The notes beneath the pieces are model-generated. The model was given only the letters and a program-made list of their open reading frames with translations. It searched no databases and had not been told where the DNA came from. A stretch of DNA of 64,000 nt from the NCBI GenBank assembly GCA_944989445.1, contig CALYLW010000019.1:620001-684000 (forward strand), in the 5' to 3' direction. Source of the stretch: Ampullaceana balthica (Eukaryota; Mollusca; Gastropoda; Lymnaeidae). Below are positions 1 through 11,131 of this stretch, piece by piece (positions within the stretch are counted from its first letter, which is position 1; each line of letters opens with the position of its first letter). Both the position numbers and the translations under genes were made by a program.

Positions 1-606
1 CTATTATTTAAGCTCGAACTTTCTATATTTGTCTTTTTGAAGACTTTGACTTTAGTACAATACTGTCACTACACTGCACAATAATCATCAGCATTTTGAA
101 ATAATTAAACGCTTATTGACTTTATATTTATCACTAGACTCGGCTGCTTTCAATAATTTCTTGTTCTTAGAAATTGCCTCCTTAAATTCTGTTCAGGTAT
201 ACGGTATATTAAAAAACACACAGACTTCACTTCTAACAGATTCAACACACATCCGATTACGTCATCAGTCTGTGAGGCGTTTTAAAATTGTTTTGTAATG
301 CCAGAATGGAATAACTTTTAATTCTTTACGTGCTTCATTTATATAATAAAAGACATTGGGTGTGTGTTTTTTTAAATTACAATCCGAATTGCAAATTTCA
401 ATTTCGATGCCTAATTAGGTCAAAAGGTCGATTCTATAATCTGAAGATTTTAAGATTGCTTTAAAAAGCCTACTAGTGTATTGAATTAAAGAAAATACTA
501 AGAAAATTGAAAATACCGGACACATGCATGTCCGGTATTGCTTCAATTTTTTAACTGGACAAATGACGATAGTACCTGACAGTCTGGTTAAGAACCGGAC
601 ATCTGG
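1..606. other. AT-rich non-coding stretch
   Basis: No coding region is recognised. Around 521-535 there is a palindromic piece (CCGGACACATGCATGTCCGG). The right edge read on the minus strand (about 616 to 590) starts AGGGTTGCCAGATGTCCGGT, which resembles a hAT transposon end, but I found no mate, so it is left unassigned. Confidence 0.4.
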
Positions 607-835
607 CAACCCTATTAGTATCAGAAGAATTTATATCCAACATGGAGTTTGAGGTTTTGGCAGTAGAATCGTTATCCTATGGTAGGATAGTTCCCTTATT
701 TATTTTTAAAAAATATATTTAGTTTTTCTTTATTTTAATGAAAATCTCAATTTTCGTTTAACATTTTAATTCTAAGAAGCCAAAGAGTGTGGCTCTGGGG
801 CATTTGCCCCCTTCCCCCCCCCTCCCCTCAACGCG
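607..835. repeat. Interspersed repeat, hAT-like right end
   Basis: The segment starting TTAGTATCAGAAGAATTTAT and ending in CGCCACTG is a diverged copy of 59823-60080, which ends GCTACGCCACTG. The CCACTG end is typical of hAT non-autonomous elements. No clean left end or target duplication is visible, so only the repeat relationship is claimed. Confidence 0.5.
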
Positions 836-1178
836 CCACTGATTGGCCGGGAACATATATCCGTCTCTGACATAGTTACATCATTCATCTTTTACTCAGT
901 AGCGTAGCTAGAACTTTTGCTGCCTGGGGTGGTCTGCAATTTAAGGCCTTTTTAGGTACTGTCCATAAATGGCGTCACAAACCTAGGGGGGTCACAAATG
1001 TGTGACAATGTGTGACAATAGGGGGGGGGGCGTGTTAAAGAAATGTGACGTCACATCAAAACGCGCAACTTTAAATAAATGTTTAATTTAAATATTTGAC
1101 TACTGACAATTTATTTAAGGACTTTTTAGATGGCTTCACGCGTGTTACGATTTTAGAGTGCAGCCTTACACTAAAAGC

Positions 1179-1775
1179 TAGGGCAGTTATCGATTAATTT
1201 AAATTTACTCGTAAATTAATTAATCAATAATTTCGATTAAAGCCAAAAATAGAAATTTATGACGTCATTAAACTGAACATTTCTCACGGACATTGAAAAT
1301 TAAGAATATTTTGAACTAAATTTTATGACAATGTGTTGACACTTGATCGGATGTTTGTGCTGAAGATGGTACGTCAGCGATGTATTTGATCCTTTAAAAG
1401 AGAATTGTTTATTGCAGTGAACACAGTAAACTTTTTCATCATCTTCGACTTTGCCATCCGCAGTTAGCTTAAAAACAACATTTTTGCTCAACTTTCTAGT
1501 TATATGTTTAAATTTAACTGCGCTGATGCTGTCAGCCATTTTTTAGTTGACGTCTGTCGGTACACATATAATAATAAAATAAATTATAATATTACGCGGG
1601 AGAAGTTTGTACGTAAAAAAATATATATTATTAATTAATTATTTATTAAAAAAATTGTAAATATTATAAACAATTTCTTTAATTTTAATCGAATTTTTAT
1701 CGATTAAAATAATTTTAATCGATAAAAAATTTTAACGATTAATCGAGAAATTAATCGTTAATTTCCGCAGCCCTA
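1179..1775 (-). mobile_element. Small hAT element carrying a BED-finger ORF
   Basis: The ends TAGGGCAG and CGCAGCCCTA are inverted and are followed inward by clusters of ATTAATCG motifs. Flanks show an 8-bp duplication, CTAAAAGC (1171-1178) versus CTAAAAAC (1776-1783), one mismatch. It is nested in the Harbinger-like element of hAT-1 copy A and absent from copy B, so it is the younger insertion. Its 597 bp contain one short ORF with a BED-type zinc finger and no catalytic core. Confidence 0.75.
1300..1539 (-). CDS. 79-aa BED zinc-finger fragment of a hAT transposase
   Basis: The 79-residue reading frame has a Cys-x2-Cys at residues 39-42 and a His-x4-His at about 57-62 (motif HLQHKHP). That is the zinc ligand layout of the BED finger found at the N terminus of many hAT transposases, where it binds the transposon ends. 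Aromatic and Leu residues between the ligands fit the family. The hAT catalytic domain and hATC dimerisation region are absent, and the element's right end follows directly. The frame is open although the surrounding elements are decayed. It could be a truncated N-terminal exon or a captured DNA-binding domain; activity is not shown. Confidence 0.55.
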   Translation of the reverse strand: MADSISAVKFKHITRKLSKNVVFKLTADGKVEDDEKVYCVHCNKQFSFKGSNTSLTYHLQHKHPIKCQHIVIKFSSKYS

Positions 1776-2090
1776 CTAAAAACTAAAAAAAATATTTCTA
1801 TGATAAATAAGTGATAGGAACATGCTCATTTTCAAATGGGAAATGCAGCTCTTATGGAGGGGGGGGCGGGGGGGCAAAGCTTTGAGATGTCTTATTCAAG
1901 AGGGGGTCTAAGTTTTTTCAGGTGACTTGTGACGAGGGGCCCCCAAAATCGCGTGACTACATTTATTGACGGTCCCTTAAATCAATCATATGATGGTTTT
2001 TATAAATTAATAAACATGAATAAATAATTGTATTTGAAACGAAGTAAAGTTAATGAAAATTTTTACCATTGCATGCCATATTTATGTAAG

Positions 2091-2880
2091 GGTGGCCCGT
2101 CAAAACGGCCCCGGTCAAATTGTAGACATTTTTTTATCCTTTTATCAACTTTTTCACCCTTAAAAAAAAGAGTTAAAATTGTAAAATTATTTCTTGTGAT
2201 GTTATTTTGTTTCTTGTCGACAAACAACCGTGACTTGGCTACATATCGTGTTAAGACTATTAAATTGATTCATGTAATGTCATTATTATTACTTTTTGTG
2301 AACTAAACATGAAGCTGAATCGGTGAGTAAAATACGAATATGATATTTGACTGTATTTGTTACTATTAGTCAATCTATTAGTCCATCTATTAGTCCATCT
2401 ATTAGTCCATCTATTAGTCCATCTATTAGTCCATCTATTAGTCCATCTATTAGTCCATCTATTAGTCCATCTATTAGTCCATCTATTAGTCCATCTATTA
2501 GTCCATCTATTAGTCCATCTATTAGTCCATCTATTAGTCCATCTATTAGTCCATCTATTAGTCCATCTATTAGTCCATCTATTAGTCCATCTATTAGTCC
2601 ATCTATTAGTCCATCTATTAGTCCATCTATTAGTCCATCTATTAGTCCATCTATTAGTCCATCTATTAGTCCATCTATTAGTCCATCTATTAGTCCATCT
2701 ATTAGTCCATCTATTAGTCCATCTATTAGTCCATCTATTAGTCCATCTATTAGTCCATCTATTAGTCCATCTATTAGTCCATCTATTAGTCCATCTATTA
2801 GTCCATCTATTAGTCCATGGCCGTTTTGTCGGGGTCATTATGTCGGAGCCCATTTGTCGGGGCCGTTTTGACTGTGAGCC
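2091..2880. mobile_element. Minisatellite-bearing DNA transposon with 9-bp duplication
   Basis: A perfect 9-bp duplication TTATGTAAG flanks the element (2082-2090 and 2881-2889). The ends are imperfect inverted repeats: the left reads GTCAAAACGGCCCCGG from 2099 and the right, reverse-complemented, contains GTCAAAACGGCCCCGAC. Copy B of the surrounding hAT has the uninterrupted site near 15860-15880. A 9-bp duplication is typical of Mutator-like elements, but with no transposase this assignment is tentative. More than half of the 790 bp is a 12-bp tandem array. Confidence 0.75.
2364..2817. repeat. 12-bp minisatellite, about 37 units
   Basis: Near-perfect head-to-tail copies of ATTAGTCCATCT, with the first one or two units diverged. 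The length is a multiple of 3, so all six frames stay open. The long 'proteins' this produces (repeating WTNR or SISP) have no other support. It lies wholly inside the 790-bp transposon. Confidence 0.97.
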
Positions 2881-3104
2881 TTATGTAAGCAGTAATAAAA
2901 GAGACCGCATAAGATGATAAACCTATGCATAATTATTTATAAAAAATACAAGATACCTTTTTAAAGGCTACAAGAAAGTTACTGAGTTCGCAGGTCCTCT
3001 CCCCCCCCCTTATGGGTTAAATCATATTCCAAATTAACACCCCAAAAAATTATTGCCAATTAATATGATTTTTTTTTAATTTATAAATACATTAGTTTTT
3101 TTTT

Positions 3105-6100
3105 ATAAACAAAGAAATTAGTATGTACTATGTATTCAGATTGATACATTTACTTTCCTAACTTTTAAGGTAGAAAGACCGTGCATTATGCTATCAAAAT
3201 TTAAATTAGTTGTAATATCTTGTTCTATGGACTATGTTGGAAGATTTTGTAGTCTTTAATCACATATTGTGGAACGAAGATTATTTTTAAATCCCTTATA
3301 TTAACTTCGCGGCCGTCTCTCTCTGTCTGTCTCTCTCTCATCATCTCATGGGCTCGGCGGGCGGAAAAACAGAAGTCAAAAATGACCCACTTCCAATGAT
3401 CCGATCGAACTGAAATTTGGCACACGGACCCGTCTTACCTAACAATGCATCGTATCAAAATTTCAGATCGATCGAACGTACCGTAATTAAATTAATGCAT
3501 TTTTAGTTTATCCTTATATGAGGTATGTAATTTAAAATCACGATTTGTTATTGTTTTTTTGCCACGTGAAAGTTTGAGCATTGAGGCGACCCAACGAAAC
3601 GACGGTGCGCTTTTGTTTACATTTTACGTGTCACTCTGAGCTCGGTCAAGCGAATCGGTGACCAGACTTTTCCCCTCTCCCCCTCCCACCCACCCCTCCC
3701 CCCCTAGGGTTATGAAGCAAACTTGTGTTAAGACAGATTCAGTCTGTAAATGTTTGAAAATAATCAATACTGTTAGTTATGTCTCATATATAAGGGATTT
3801 ATAGTCAAAAACTTTGTTTTTACGGGTTTGTTTTATTAAATCCCTTATATTAACTTCACCGGCCGTCTCTCTCTCTCTCTGTCTCTCTCTCATCATCTCA
3901 TGGGCTCGGCGGGCGGAAAAACAAAGTCAAAAATGACCCACTTCCAATGATCCGATCGAACTGAAATTTGGCACACGGACCCGTCTTACCTAACAATGCA
4001 TCGTATCAAAATTTCAGATCGATCGAACGTACCGTAATTAAATTAATGCATTTTTAGTTTATCCTTATATGAGGTATGTAATTTAAATTCACGATTTGTT
4101 ATTGTTTTTTTGCCACGTGAAAGTTTGAGCATTGAGGCGACCCAACGAAACGACGGTGCGCTTTTGTTTACATTTTACGTGTCACTCTGAGCTCGGTCAA
4201 GCGAATCGGTGACCAGACTTTTCCCCTCTCCCCCCTCCCACCCACCCCTCCCCCCCTAGGGTTATGAAGCAAACTTGTGTTAAGACAGATTCAGTCTGTA
4301 AATGTTTGAAAATAATCAATACTGTTAGTTATGTCTCATATATAAGGGATTTATAGTCAAAAACTTTGTTTTTACGGGTTTGTTTTATTAAATCCCTTAT
4401 ATTAACTTCACCGGCCGTCTCTCTCTCTGTCTCTCTCTCATCATCTCATGGGCTCGGCGGGCGGAAAAACAGAAGTCAAAAATGACCCACTTCCAATGAT
4501 CCGATCGAACTGAAATTTGGCACACGGACCCGTCTTACCTAACAATGCATCGTATCAAAATTTCAGATCGATCGAACGTACCGTAATTAAATTAATGCAT
4601 TTTTAGTTTATCCTTATATGAGGTATGTAATTTAAAATTCACGATTTGTTATTGTTTTTTTGCCACGTGAAAGTTTGAGCATTGAGGCGACCCAACGAAA
4701 CGACGGTGCGCTTTTGTTTACATTTTACGTGTCACTCTGAGCTCGGTCAAGCGAATCGGTGACCAGACTTTTCCCCTCTCCCCCTCCCACCCACCCCTCC
4801 CCCCCTAGGGTTATGAAGCAAACTTGTGTTAAGACAGATTCAGTCTGTAAATGTTTGAAAATAATCAATACTGTTAGTTATGTCTCATATATAAGGGATT
4901 TATAGTCAAAAACTTTGTTTTTACGGGTTTGTTTTATTAAATCCCTTATATTAACTTCGCGGCCGTCTCTCTCTCTCTCTCTCTCTCTCTGTCTGGGCTC
5001 GGGCGGGCGGAAAAACAGAAGTCAAAAATGACCCACTTCCCATGATCCGATCGAACTGAAATTTGGCACACGGACCCGTCTGACCTAACAATGCATCGTA
5101 TCAAAATTTCAGATCGATCGAACGTACCGTAATTAAATTAATGCATTTTTAGTTTATCCTTATATGAGGTATGTAATTCAAAATTCACTGTTTGTTATTT
5201 TTTTTTATTCAGTTCCACGTGAGTTTGAGTTGACGCCGACCGTCGTGTTGACGACGACCGTCGTGCCGACACCCCCTCACATCCCACCCCCATTTATTAA
5301 AGACAAGGGACATCACTCAGTGTCAGTCTGTAAATGTTTGAAAATAATCAATACTGTTAGTTATGTCTCATATATAAGGGATTTATAGTCAAAAACTTTG
5401 TTTTTACGGGTTTGTTTTATTAAATCCCTTATATTAACTTCACGCGCCGTCTCTGTCTCTCTGTCTCTCTGTCTCATCTCATGGGCTCGGCGGGCGGAAA
5501 AACAGAAGTCGAAAAATGACCCACTTCCAATGATCCGATCGAACTGAAATTTGGCACACGGACCCGTCTGACCTAACAATGCATCGTATCAAAATTTCAG
5601 ATCGATCGAACGTACCGTAATTAAATTAATGCATTTTTAGTTTATCCTTATATGAGGTATGTAATTTAAATTCACGATTTGTTATTGTTTTTTTGCCACG
5701 TGAAAGTTTGAGCATTGAGGCGACCCAACGAAACGACGGTGCGCTTTTGTTTACATTTTACGTGTCACTCTGAGCTCGGTCAAGCGAATCGGTGACCAGA
5801 CTTTTCCCCTCTCCCCCCTCACCCACCCCTCCCCCCCACCCCTCCCCCCCTAGGGTTATGAAGCAAACTTGTGTTAAGACAGATTCAGTCTGTAAATGTT
5901 TGAAAATAATCAATACTGTTAGTTATGTCTCATATATAAGGGATTTATAGTCAAAAACTTTGTTTTTACGGGTTTGTTTTATTAAATCCCTTATATTAAC
6001 TTCGCGGCCGTCTCTCTCTCTCTCTCTCTCTGTCTTGGGCTCGGCGGGCGGAAAAACAGAAGTCAAAAATGACCCACTTCCCATGATCCGATCGAACTGA

Positions 6101-7400
6101 AATTTGGCACACGGACCCGTCTGACCTAACAATGCATCGTATCAAAATTTCAGATCGATCGAACGTACCATAATTAAATTAATGCATTTTTAGTTTATCC
6201 TTATATGAGGTATGTAATTCAAAATTCACTGTTTGTTGTTTTTTTTTATTCAGGTTCCACGTGAGTTTGAGTTGACGCCGACCGTCGTGTTGACGACGAC
6301 CGTCGTGCCGACACCCCCTCACATCCCACCCCCATTTATTAAAGACAAGGGACATCACTCAGTGTCAGTCTGTAAATGTTTAAAAATAATCACTACTGTT
6401 AGTTATGTCTCATATATAAGGGATTTATAGTCAAAAACTTTGTTTTTACGGGTTTGTTTTATTAAATCCCTTATATTAACTTCGCGGCCGTCTCTCTCTC
6501 TCTCTGTCTTGGGCTCGGCGGGCGGAAAAACAGAAGTCAAAAATGAACCACTTCCCATGATCCGATCGAACTGAAATTTAGCACACGGACCCGTCTGACC
6601 TAACAATGCATCGTATCAAAATTTCAGATCGATCGAACGTACCGTAATTAAATTAATGCATTTTTAGTTTATCCTTTTATGAGGTATGTAATTTCAATTC
6701 ACGGTTTATTATTGTTTTTTTGCCACGTGAAATTTTGAGCTGACGCATTGAGGCGACCCAACGAAGCGACGGGGGCTTTTGTTTACATTTTACGTGTCAC
6801 TCTGAGCTCGGTCAAGCGAATCGGTGACCAGACTTTTCCCCTCTCCCCTACCCACCCCTCCCCCCCACCCACCCCTCCCCCCCCCCACTAGGGTTATGAT
6901 GCAAAGTTGAGTTAAGACAGATTCAGTCTGTAAATGTTTGAAAATAATCAATACTGTTAGTTATGTCTCATATATAAGGGATTTATAGTCAAAAACTTTG
7001 TTTTTACGGGTTTGTTTTATTATTAACCTCAGTTTGGAATAAGCTCCTTTCACAACTTGCGCACATTGATAGCAACTGTTCAAAAATTCTTAGTAAAATT
7101 ATACTGTTGGGTACATACTTTTTCATTCTATAATGTTGAATAAATTTGATAGATCAAGAGGGCCTTTTCCCCTGTTTTTCTAACGCAATGCCTCTTCTTG
7201 TACTGTAGATACAGCCATAAAAACCTTGATCCTTTTCTTTCAATATGGAACTGTTCCTTCTTGGTAAAGCAATGTCAATGAAGTCATTTAATTGATATTC
7301 AAATCTTTATTTAGTAGGTTACATGGTTTTTACACGAATATTTTCTTGCCATGACATACAGCTGATCAAAGCGTTCTTTTATTTTCTTTTATAATTCCGT
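3105..7400 (-). pseudogene. hAT transposase C-terminal relic, split by satellite insertion
   Basis: Two outer pieces, 3105-3285 and 7023-7400, together match on the minus strand the transposase C-terminal region of hAT-1 copy B (15080-15560). That region in copy B encodes the hATC dimerisation motif (SVASCERSFSK followed by a LAILSIE-like segment). The Helentron-like array at 3292-7022 splits the piece exactly inside this motif. The reading frame is broken by stops and indels, so this is a dead copy. The family is hAT with ZMYM1-like similarity, judged from the hATC consensus. Confidence 0.65.
3292..7022 (+). repeat. Helentron-like tandem array, seven ~480-560-bp units
   Basis: Seven head-to-tail units start at about 3292, 3841, 4393, 4942, 5425, 5987 and 6467. 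Each begins TCCCTTATATTAAC after an A and ends ATATAAGGGATTTATAGTC plus an ACGGGTTTGTTTTATTA tail. This gives subterminal inverted repeats (TCCCTTATAT/ATATAAGGGA) and a central CT-rich microsatellite. Two unit types alternate: long (about 550 bp) and short (about 480 bp, with a GACGCCGACCGTCG segment), in the order L L L S L S L. The array sits between an A and a T in the hATC relic. TC start, A/T insertion, subterminal inverted repeats and a microsatellite fit Helentron/HINE elements; no helicase is present. Confidence 0.7.
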
Positions 7401-7404
7401 CCAT

Positions 7405-9186
7405 GGATAGGAAAACACCCGTCCCACCCGTAAGCGGAAAAACGAGAGTAAATAAAACAACCCCGTAAATACAAAGCTTTTTACTATAAATCCCTTATAT
7501 ATGAGACATAACTAAAAGTATTGATTATGTTCAAATTGAAACCGATAATATCTCGCCTGGCTTTAAAACTGGGGGGAGGGGGTGTGGACATGGACGGGTG
7601 GCGTCAACGCGTTAACTCAACTCCTGGTGTAAACCACCTGGTTAAAACATGAGATGTGATCACCAATGGCTGGCGTGAAGTCAAGGCAACCGTAAAATGT
7701 TAACAATAGTGACCGCTATAAAAGTGGGTCATTTTTGTACTTTTGTTTTTCCGCCTGCCCGCCCAAGAGAGAGACGGCGGTGAAGTTAATATAAGGGATT
7801 TAATAAAAACAAACCCGTAAAAACAAAGTTTTTGCCTATAAATCCCTTATATATGAGACGTAACTAACAGTATTGACTATTATCAAACGCGACAAACATT
7901 TACAGACTGAATCTGTCTTAACTCAACTTCGCTTCATAACCCGGGGGGGGGCGTTGGGAGATGAGAAAAGTCTGGTCACCGATCGCTGGACCGAGCTCAG
8001 CGTGACACTTAAAATGTAAACAAAAGCACCCCGGTACATCGCGTCAACGCGCGAACTGAGCTTTCACGTGAAAAAAAAACAATAACAAACCATGAAATTG
8101 AATTACATACCTCTTATATAGATAAACTTAAAAATGCATTAATTTAATTTAGGTAGGTTCGATCGATCTGAAATTTTGATACGATGCATTGTTAGGTGAC
8201 ACGGGTCCGTGTGCCAAATTTCAGCTCGATGGCTTCACGGGAAAGTGGGTCATTTGTGACTTTTGTTTTTCCGCCCGCCCAAGACAGAGAGACAGAGAGA
8301 CAGAGATCACGACAGAGAGAGACGGTGGTGAAGTTAATATAAGGGATTTAAAATGACCCACTTCCCATGATCCTATCGAGCTGAAATTTTGATTTTGCAC
8401 ACTGACTTGTGTCACTTAACAATGCTTGGGATAAAAAATTTAGATCGATCGAATGCACCCTAATTAAATTAATGAATTTTTAGTTTATCTCTATATAGCA
8501 TGTGTAGTCGTCTGCTATAGTTGACCTCTACGGGTACCTGGTTTCTCTCCAGCCCTCGATGTCACAGGGGTCAGTCACGGTCTGTCGCGTGGAGCGTATT
8601 ATATTTTGAACATAATCAATACTTTTAGTTATGTCTTAACGAAAGTACCCGTTGAGGGACGGGTAAATCCGAAGCGACCATTTCGCCCCCCCCCCTCATT
8701 TTACTAGCAACGCTATTGAGCGGTGCCGGTTTAGGGCCAGGAGCGCAAGTACGGATTAGCAAAAGGTACCTCGAAGAACGCAGCGAACGCCAGCTCTGAG
8801 GAAACCTTCTAGTGGGGGTTACACCCTAGGTAGGTCTTGTGATGAAGGTGATCCCAACCATGGAGACCCGTATGCTTTGCCGGAGAGACGCCAAAGTGGT
8901 AGCGGATCGTCGTAGGGAATTCCACCCCTCCTTGTGAGGCCAATTTAGTGTGAGGCGTTTTCGATTTTATGTCTTGGATGCCCAGGGGGCCGCTTCACAA
9001 GCGACCGCTTCCGGGGGTTTTCTCAGCTGTTACGTCCCTTTGGGGGCCAGATGGCTGAGAGGGTGTTCCGGGAAGACCCATAAAGAGCACAAGGCTTCTG
9101 TTTTTATTCCACATGCCGGATCATTATTTATGTCTCATATATAAGGGATTTATAGTAAAAATGTGTTTTTATGGGTTGTTTTTATT
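7405..9186. mobile_element. Rearranged Helentron-like units, two inverted and one forward
   Basis: Units related to the 3292-7022 array occur in reverse orientation at about 7440-7807 and 7808-8350. They are recognised by TATAAATCCCTTATATATGAG and by TTAATATAAGGGATTTA. A forward unit lacking its start follows at 8351-9186, joined abruptly at AAGGGATTTAAAATGACCC, and is interrupted by a retroposon (8637-9123). The block replaces a piece of hAT-1 that survives in copy B at about 14310-15070. Confidence 0.6.
8637..9123. mobile_element. GC-rich ~485-bp retroposon, copy 3
   Basis: A 487-bp GC-rich block interrupts a Helentron-like unit and is flanked by a 12-bp duplication with one mismatch, TTAGTTATGTCT (8625-8636) and TTATTTATGTCT (9124-9135). 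It is a diverged full-length homologue of 19342-19823 and a longer version of 36141-36459. Shared landmarks are GGGTAAATCCGAAGC, CAGCTCTGAGGAAACCTTC, CCATGGAGACCCGT and GGGAAGACCCATAAAGAGCA. No poly-A tail and no coding frame conserved across copies are visible. The parent sequence is unknown to me. Confidence 0.65.
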
Positions 9187-9507
9187 GTGTAGTTTTTCTT
9201 AATAAAGCGTCATCTGTGACGTATACCGCTTAATTGTCCAAACAAATGGGGACCTTTTTTGGGTGATTTTAAATGTTTGAACGGTTTACTAGAACAACCA
9301 GTATGTAGTCAAACAAATGTTGTGAGAAACTGATAATGAAGATTCGAAAGTATTAATATTTTTTCCCGGGTTTTCCCCTTTCACAACAAAAAGGGCGGTT
9401 GTCGGATATGGCTTTACTTTTCAAATGTCCATAAATGCCGCCACCTAAATGGTGCCGCCCGGTGCGAACCGCACCACCGCACCCCTAGCCACGCCACTGC
9501 TTTTACT

Positions 9508-10592
9508 CTAACATAGGCTGTCTTTGACATAGTTACATAATTCATCATCTACTATAACATAGGGCCCGATAATTATAGAGTTGTCATTATACCTTTTTTT
9601 CCATCGGAATCCAATTGGTGGCCTCAAAAGGCCGTGGGCACATGTTGTTATTCGTTATTTAAATGACGTTGAAATTGTGTTCCGGGTCATTCAAACAACA
9701 ATCTCACGCAGCTCGTTCGCTGGACTAGGTGTAACCGGTAGGCAACCTCAGCCACTTACGGCTTACTGCAACACATGAGCTGTGATATTTACACTTCCTA
9801 GAAAAGAAACGATTACATTATCAAGGGAAACAACTCGCTAGTCACTTATCAAATTATCAATGCGCATTGTGTAACGAGCAAGGGAGTTAACTTTTTCATT
9901 TAATAGCTTAATAAATTTGAGCACTGATAACGTCTACGAAAAAAACATGATTGGAAATGTTACCCGTAATATTGTTACCAAAAGTTTATATGCACAATAT
10001 TACTGTAACCGTAACCTGACGGTGGCAAACAATCCAATTTTAAATACTTAAACGCAATCTTTTGGATTTCAATAGGCGATAACACAACCACCATATCATT
10101 GGAGAGTGTCAATTTCAAGTGATATATAATACACTTTGTCTTTTCGTGTATTTGGAAGCTTCATTCGTACTTATCCTAAGACTACAAAGCTTACCCAACA
10201 AAACTTAAAGAAACAACCAAAACCTAATTCCCTTGCAATGAGTCTGTGGATACGTACGGTTCAAGCCTCCTTTTTTTGTTTTATAAGGTCGGGGGGGGGT
10301 GGGGGGGACTGGACACAAAATGACAAGTTTCGTCAACTTTTCAGCTAAAATTGATGGGCAATTTAAAAAGCTAATTGGGAAAGTGAGCTCATTACGGATC
10401 CACACCGCACAGTGGTGCATCCGGCCCATGAAATCAGTTGGCGCCCGGTCCCCCTTAGAAGCCCCCAGAATGGACGGCCTAGAACAGTGGTTCTCAACCG
10501 TTTGAGATTCAAGGACGAATTGTAAGAATTGTGTCTCAGCCGCGGACCACTACTGAAAATTGTTCTACTGTGGTGCTGGAAATTTATTTATA
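9508..10592. other. Unassigned AT-rich stretch with a lone hAT-like end
   Basis: No coding region is supported. 9508-9565 partly repeats the flank left of hAT-1 A (840-896: GACATAGTTACAT..ATTCATC). At 10485 onward CAGTGGTTCTCAACCGTTTG resembles a hAT 5' end, but I found no matching right end. A poly-G run lies at 10290-10310. Confidence 0.45.
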
Positions 10593-10924
10593 ACGAGCAA
10601 CCAAGCCCGTCCAAGGACGTTCCGACACCGTTTGGTGGCATGTTGTAACTCCCTTTCAACAGCCCTCTCGACCTGCATACATGTGCATCACGGCAAAACT
10701 AATATTCATTATAGTTAAAATAAATAACTCGTAAAAACAGAGCTTTTGACTATAAATCCCAACGAGCATAACTCAAAATAAAGTCTTGGAAGAAATACTG
10801 CACCAAAATAACTCGTTTTGAACGTCCGCGTAAACTTGATATGATTGGCTGTAGGAGTCATGTGTGTTTGAGAGACCAATCGCTATAGATGACGGGACAA
10901 AACTTACCCTTTTATTATATAGGA
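10593..10924 (-). mobile_element. Non-autonomous Helentron-like element
   Basis: On the minus strand it begins TCCTATATAATAAAAGGG directly after an A and ends GGTTGCTCGT followed by T. It is the inverted homologue of 32737-33056, which has the same start and end. Near the 3' end a short hairpin is visible (CACCGTTTGGTGG here, CCACCGAACGGTGG in the other copy). It shares the GGGATTTATAGTC-type segment with the Helentron-like arrays. Comparing the two copies defines both ends. Confidence 0.7.
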
Positions 10925-11131
10925 TTATACATTGTATTTAATAACTAGTTACAAGTATATATGTAAATTAGTAAGTTAGTAAAAAATGATAATAATATGC
11001 TACGATTTTTGTGCTCCGAAAAAACTTAAAGAAGGAAAACAGATTGCAATGGCTTTCCTTTGTAACAAACAAATGTCACTTTTACTAGTCTTATACTTAA
11101 AGTATTATTCATTTCTTATTTGCTAATTATA

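Larger units (their letters stand above)
955..1976. mobile_element. PIF/Harbinger-like non-autonomous element (in hAT-1 A)
   Basis: The left end GGTACTGTCCATAAATGGCG and right end ATTTATTGACGGTCCC are degenerate GGGGCCGTCCATAAATGACG termini. They are flanked by the 3-bp duplication TTA at 952-954 and 1977-1979. The same element sits at the equivalent place in hAT-1 copy B (15978-16378, duplication TAA, its reverse complement), so it entered before the two hAT copies separated. It is lengthened here by a nested hAT at 1179-1775. Harbinger affiliation is inferred from the TWA duplication. Confidence 0.7.
897..9499 (-). mobile_element. hAT-1 copy A, heavily nested hAT element
   Basis: The left end CAGTAGCGTAGCTAG and right end CTAGCCACGCCACTG are near-inverted termini. 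They are flanked by an identical 8-bp duplication CTTTTACT at 889-896 and 9500-9507, the hAT signature. The interior matches hAT-1 copy B (13979-16437) in reverse orientation: the end near 9190-9499, the hATC-coding relic split at 3285/7023, and the segment around 2890-3230. The roughly 8.6-kb length comes from later insertions: a Harbinger-like element, a small BED-finger hAT, a minisatellite-bearing transposon, a Helentron-like array, and rearranged Helentron units with a retroposon. It encodes no working transposase. Confidence 0.85.

Noticed and set aside
2260..2871. Long open frames encoding WTNR or SISP repeats
   Set aside because: The 12-bp period is a multiple of 3, so the tandem array keeps all frames open. 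No other coding evidence.
5361..6606. Recurrent 65-74-residue frames (MLGQTGPCAKFQFD..)
   Set aside because: They recur because the Helentron-like unit is tandemly repeated; frames break between units and no domain is seen.
10485..10560. Complete hAT element beginning CAGTGGTTCTCAACCG
   Set aside because: No matching right end or target duplication could be found, so it is only mentioned as a lone terminus.
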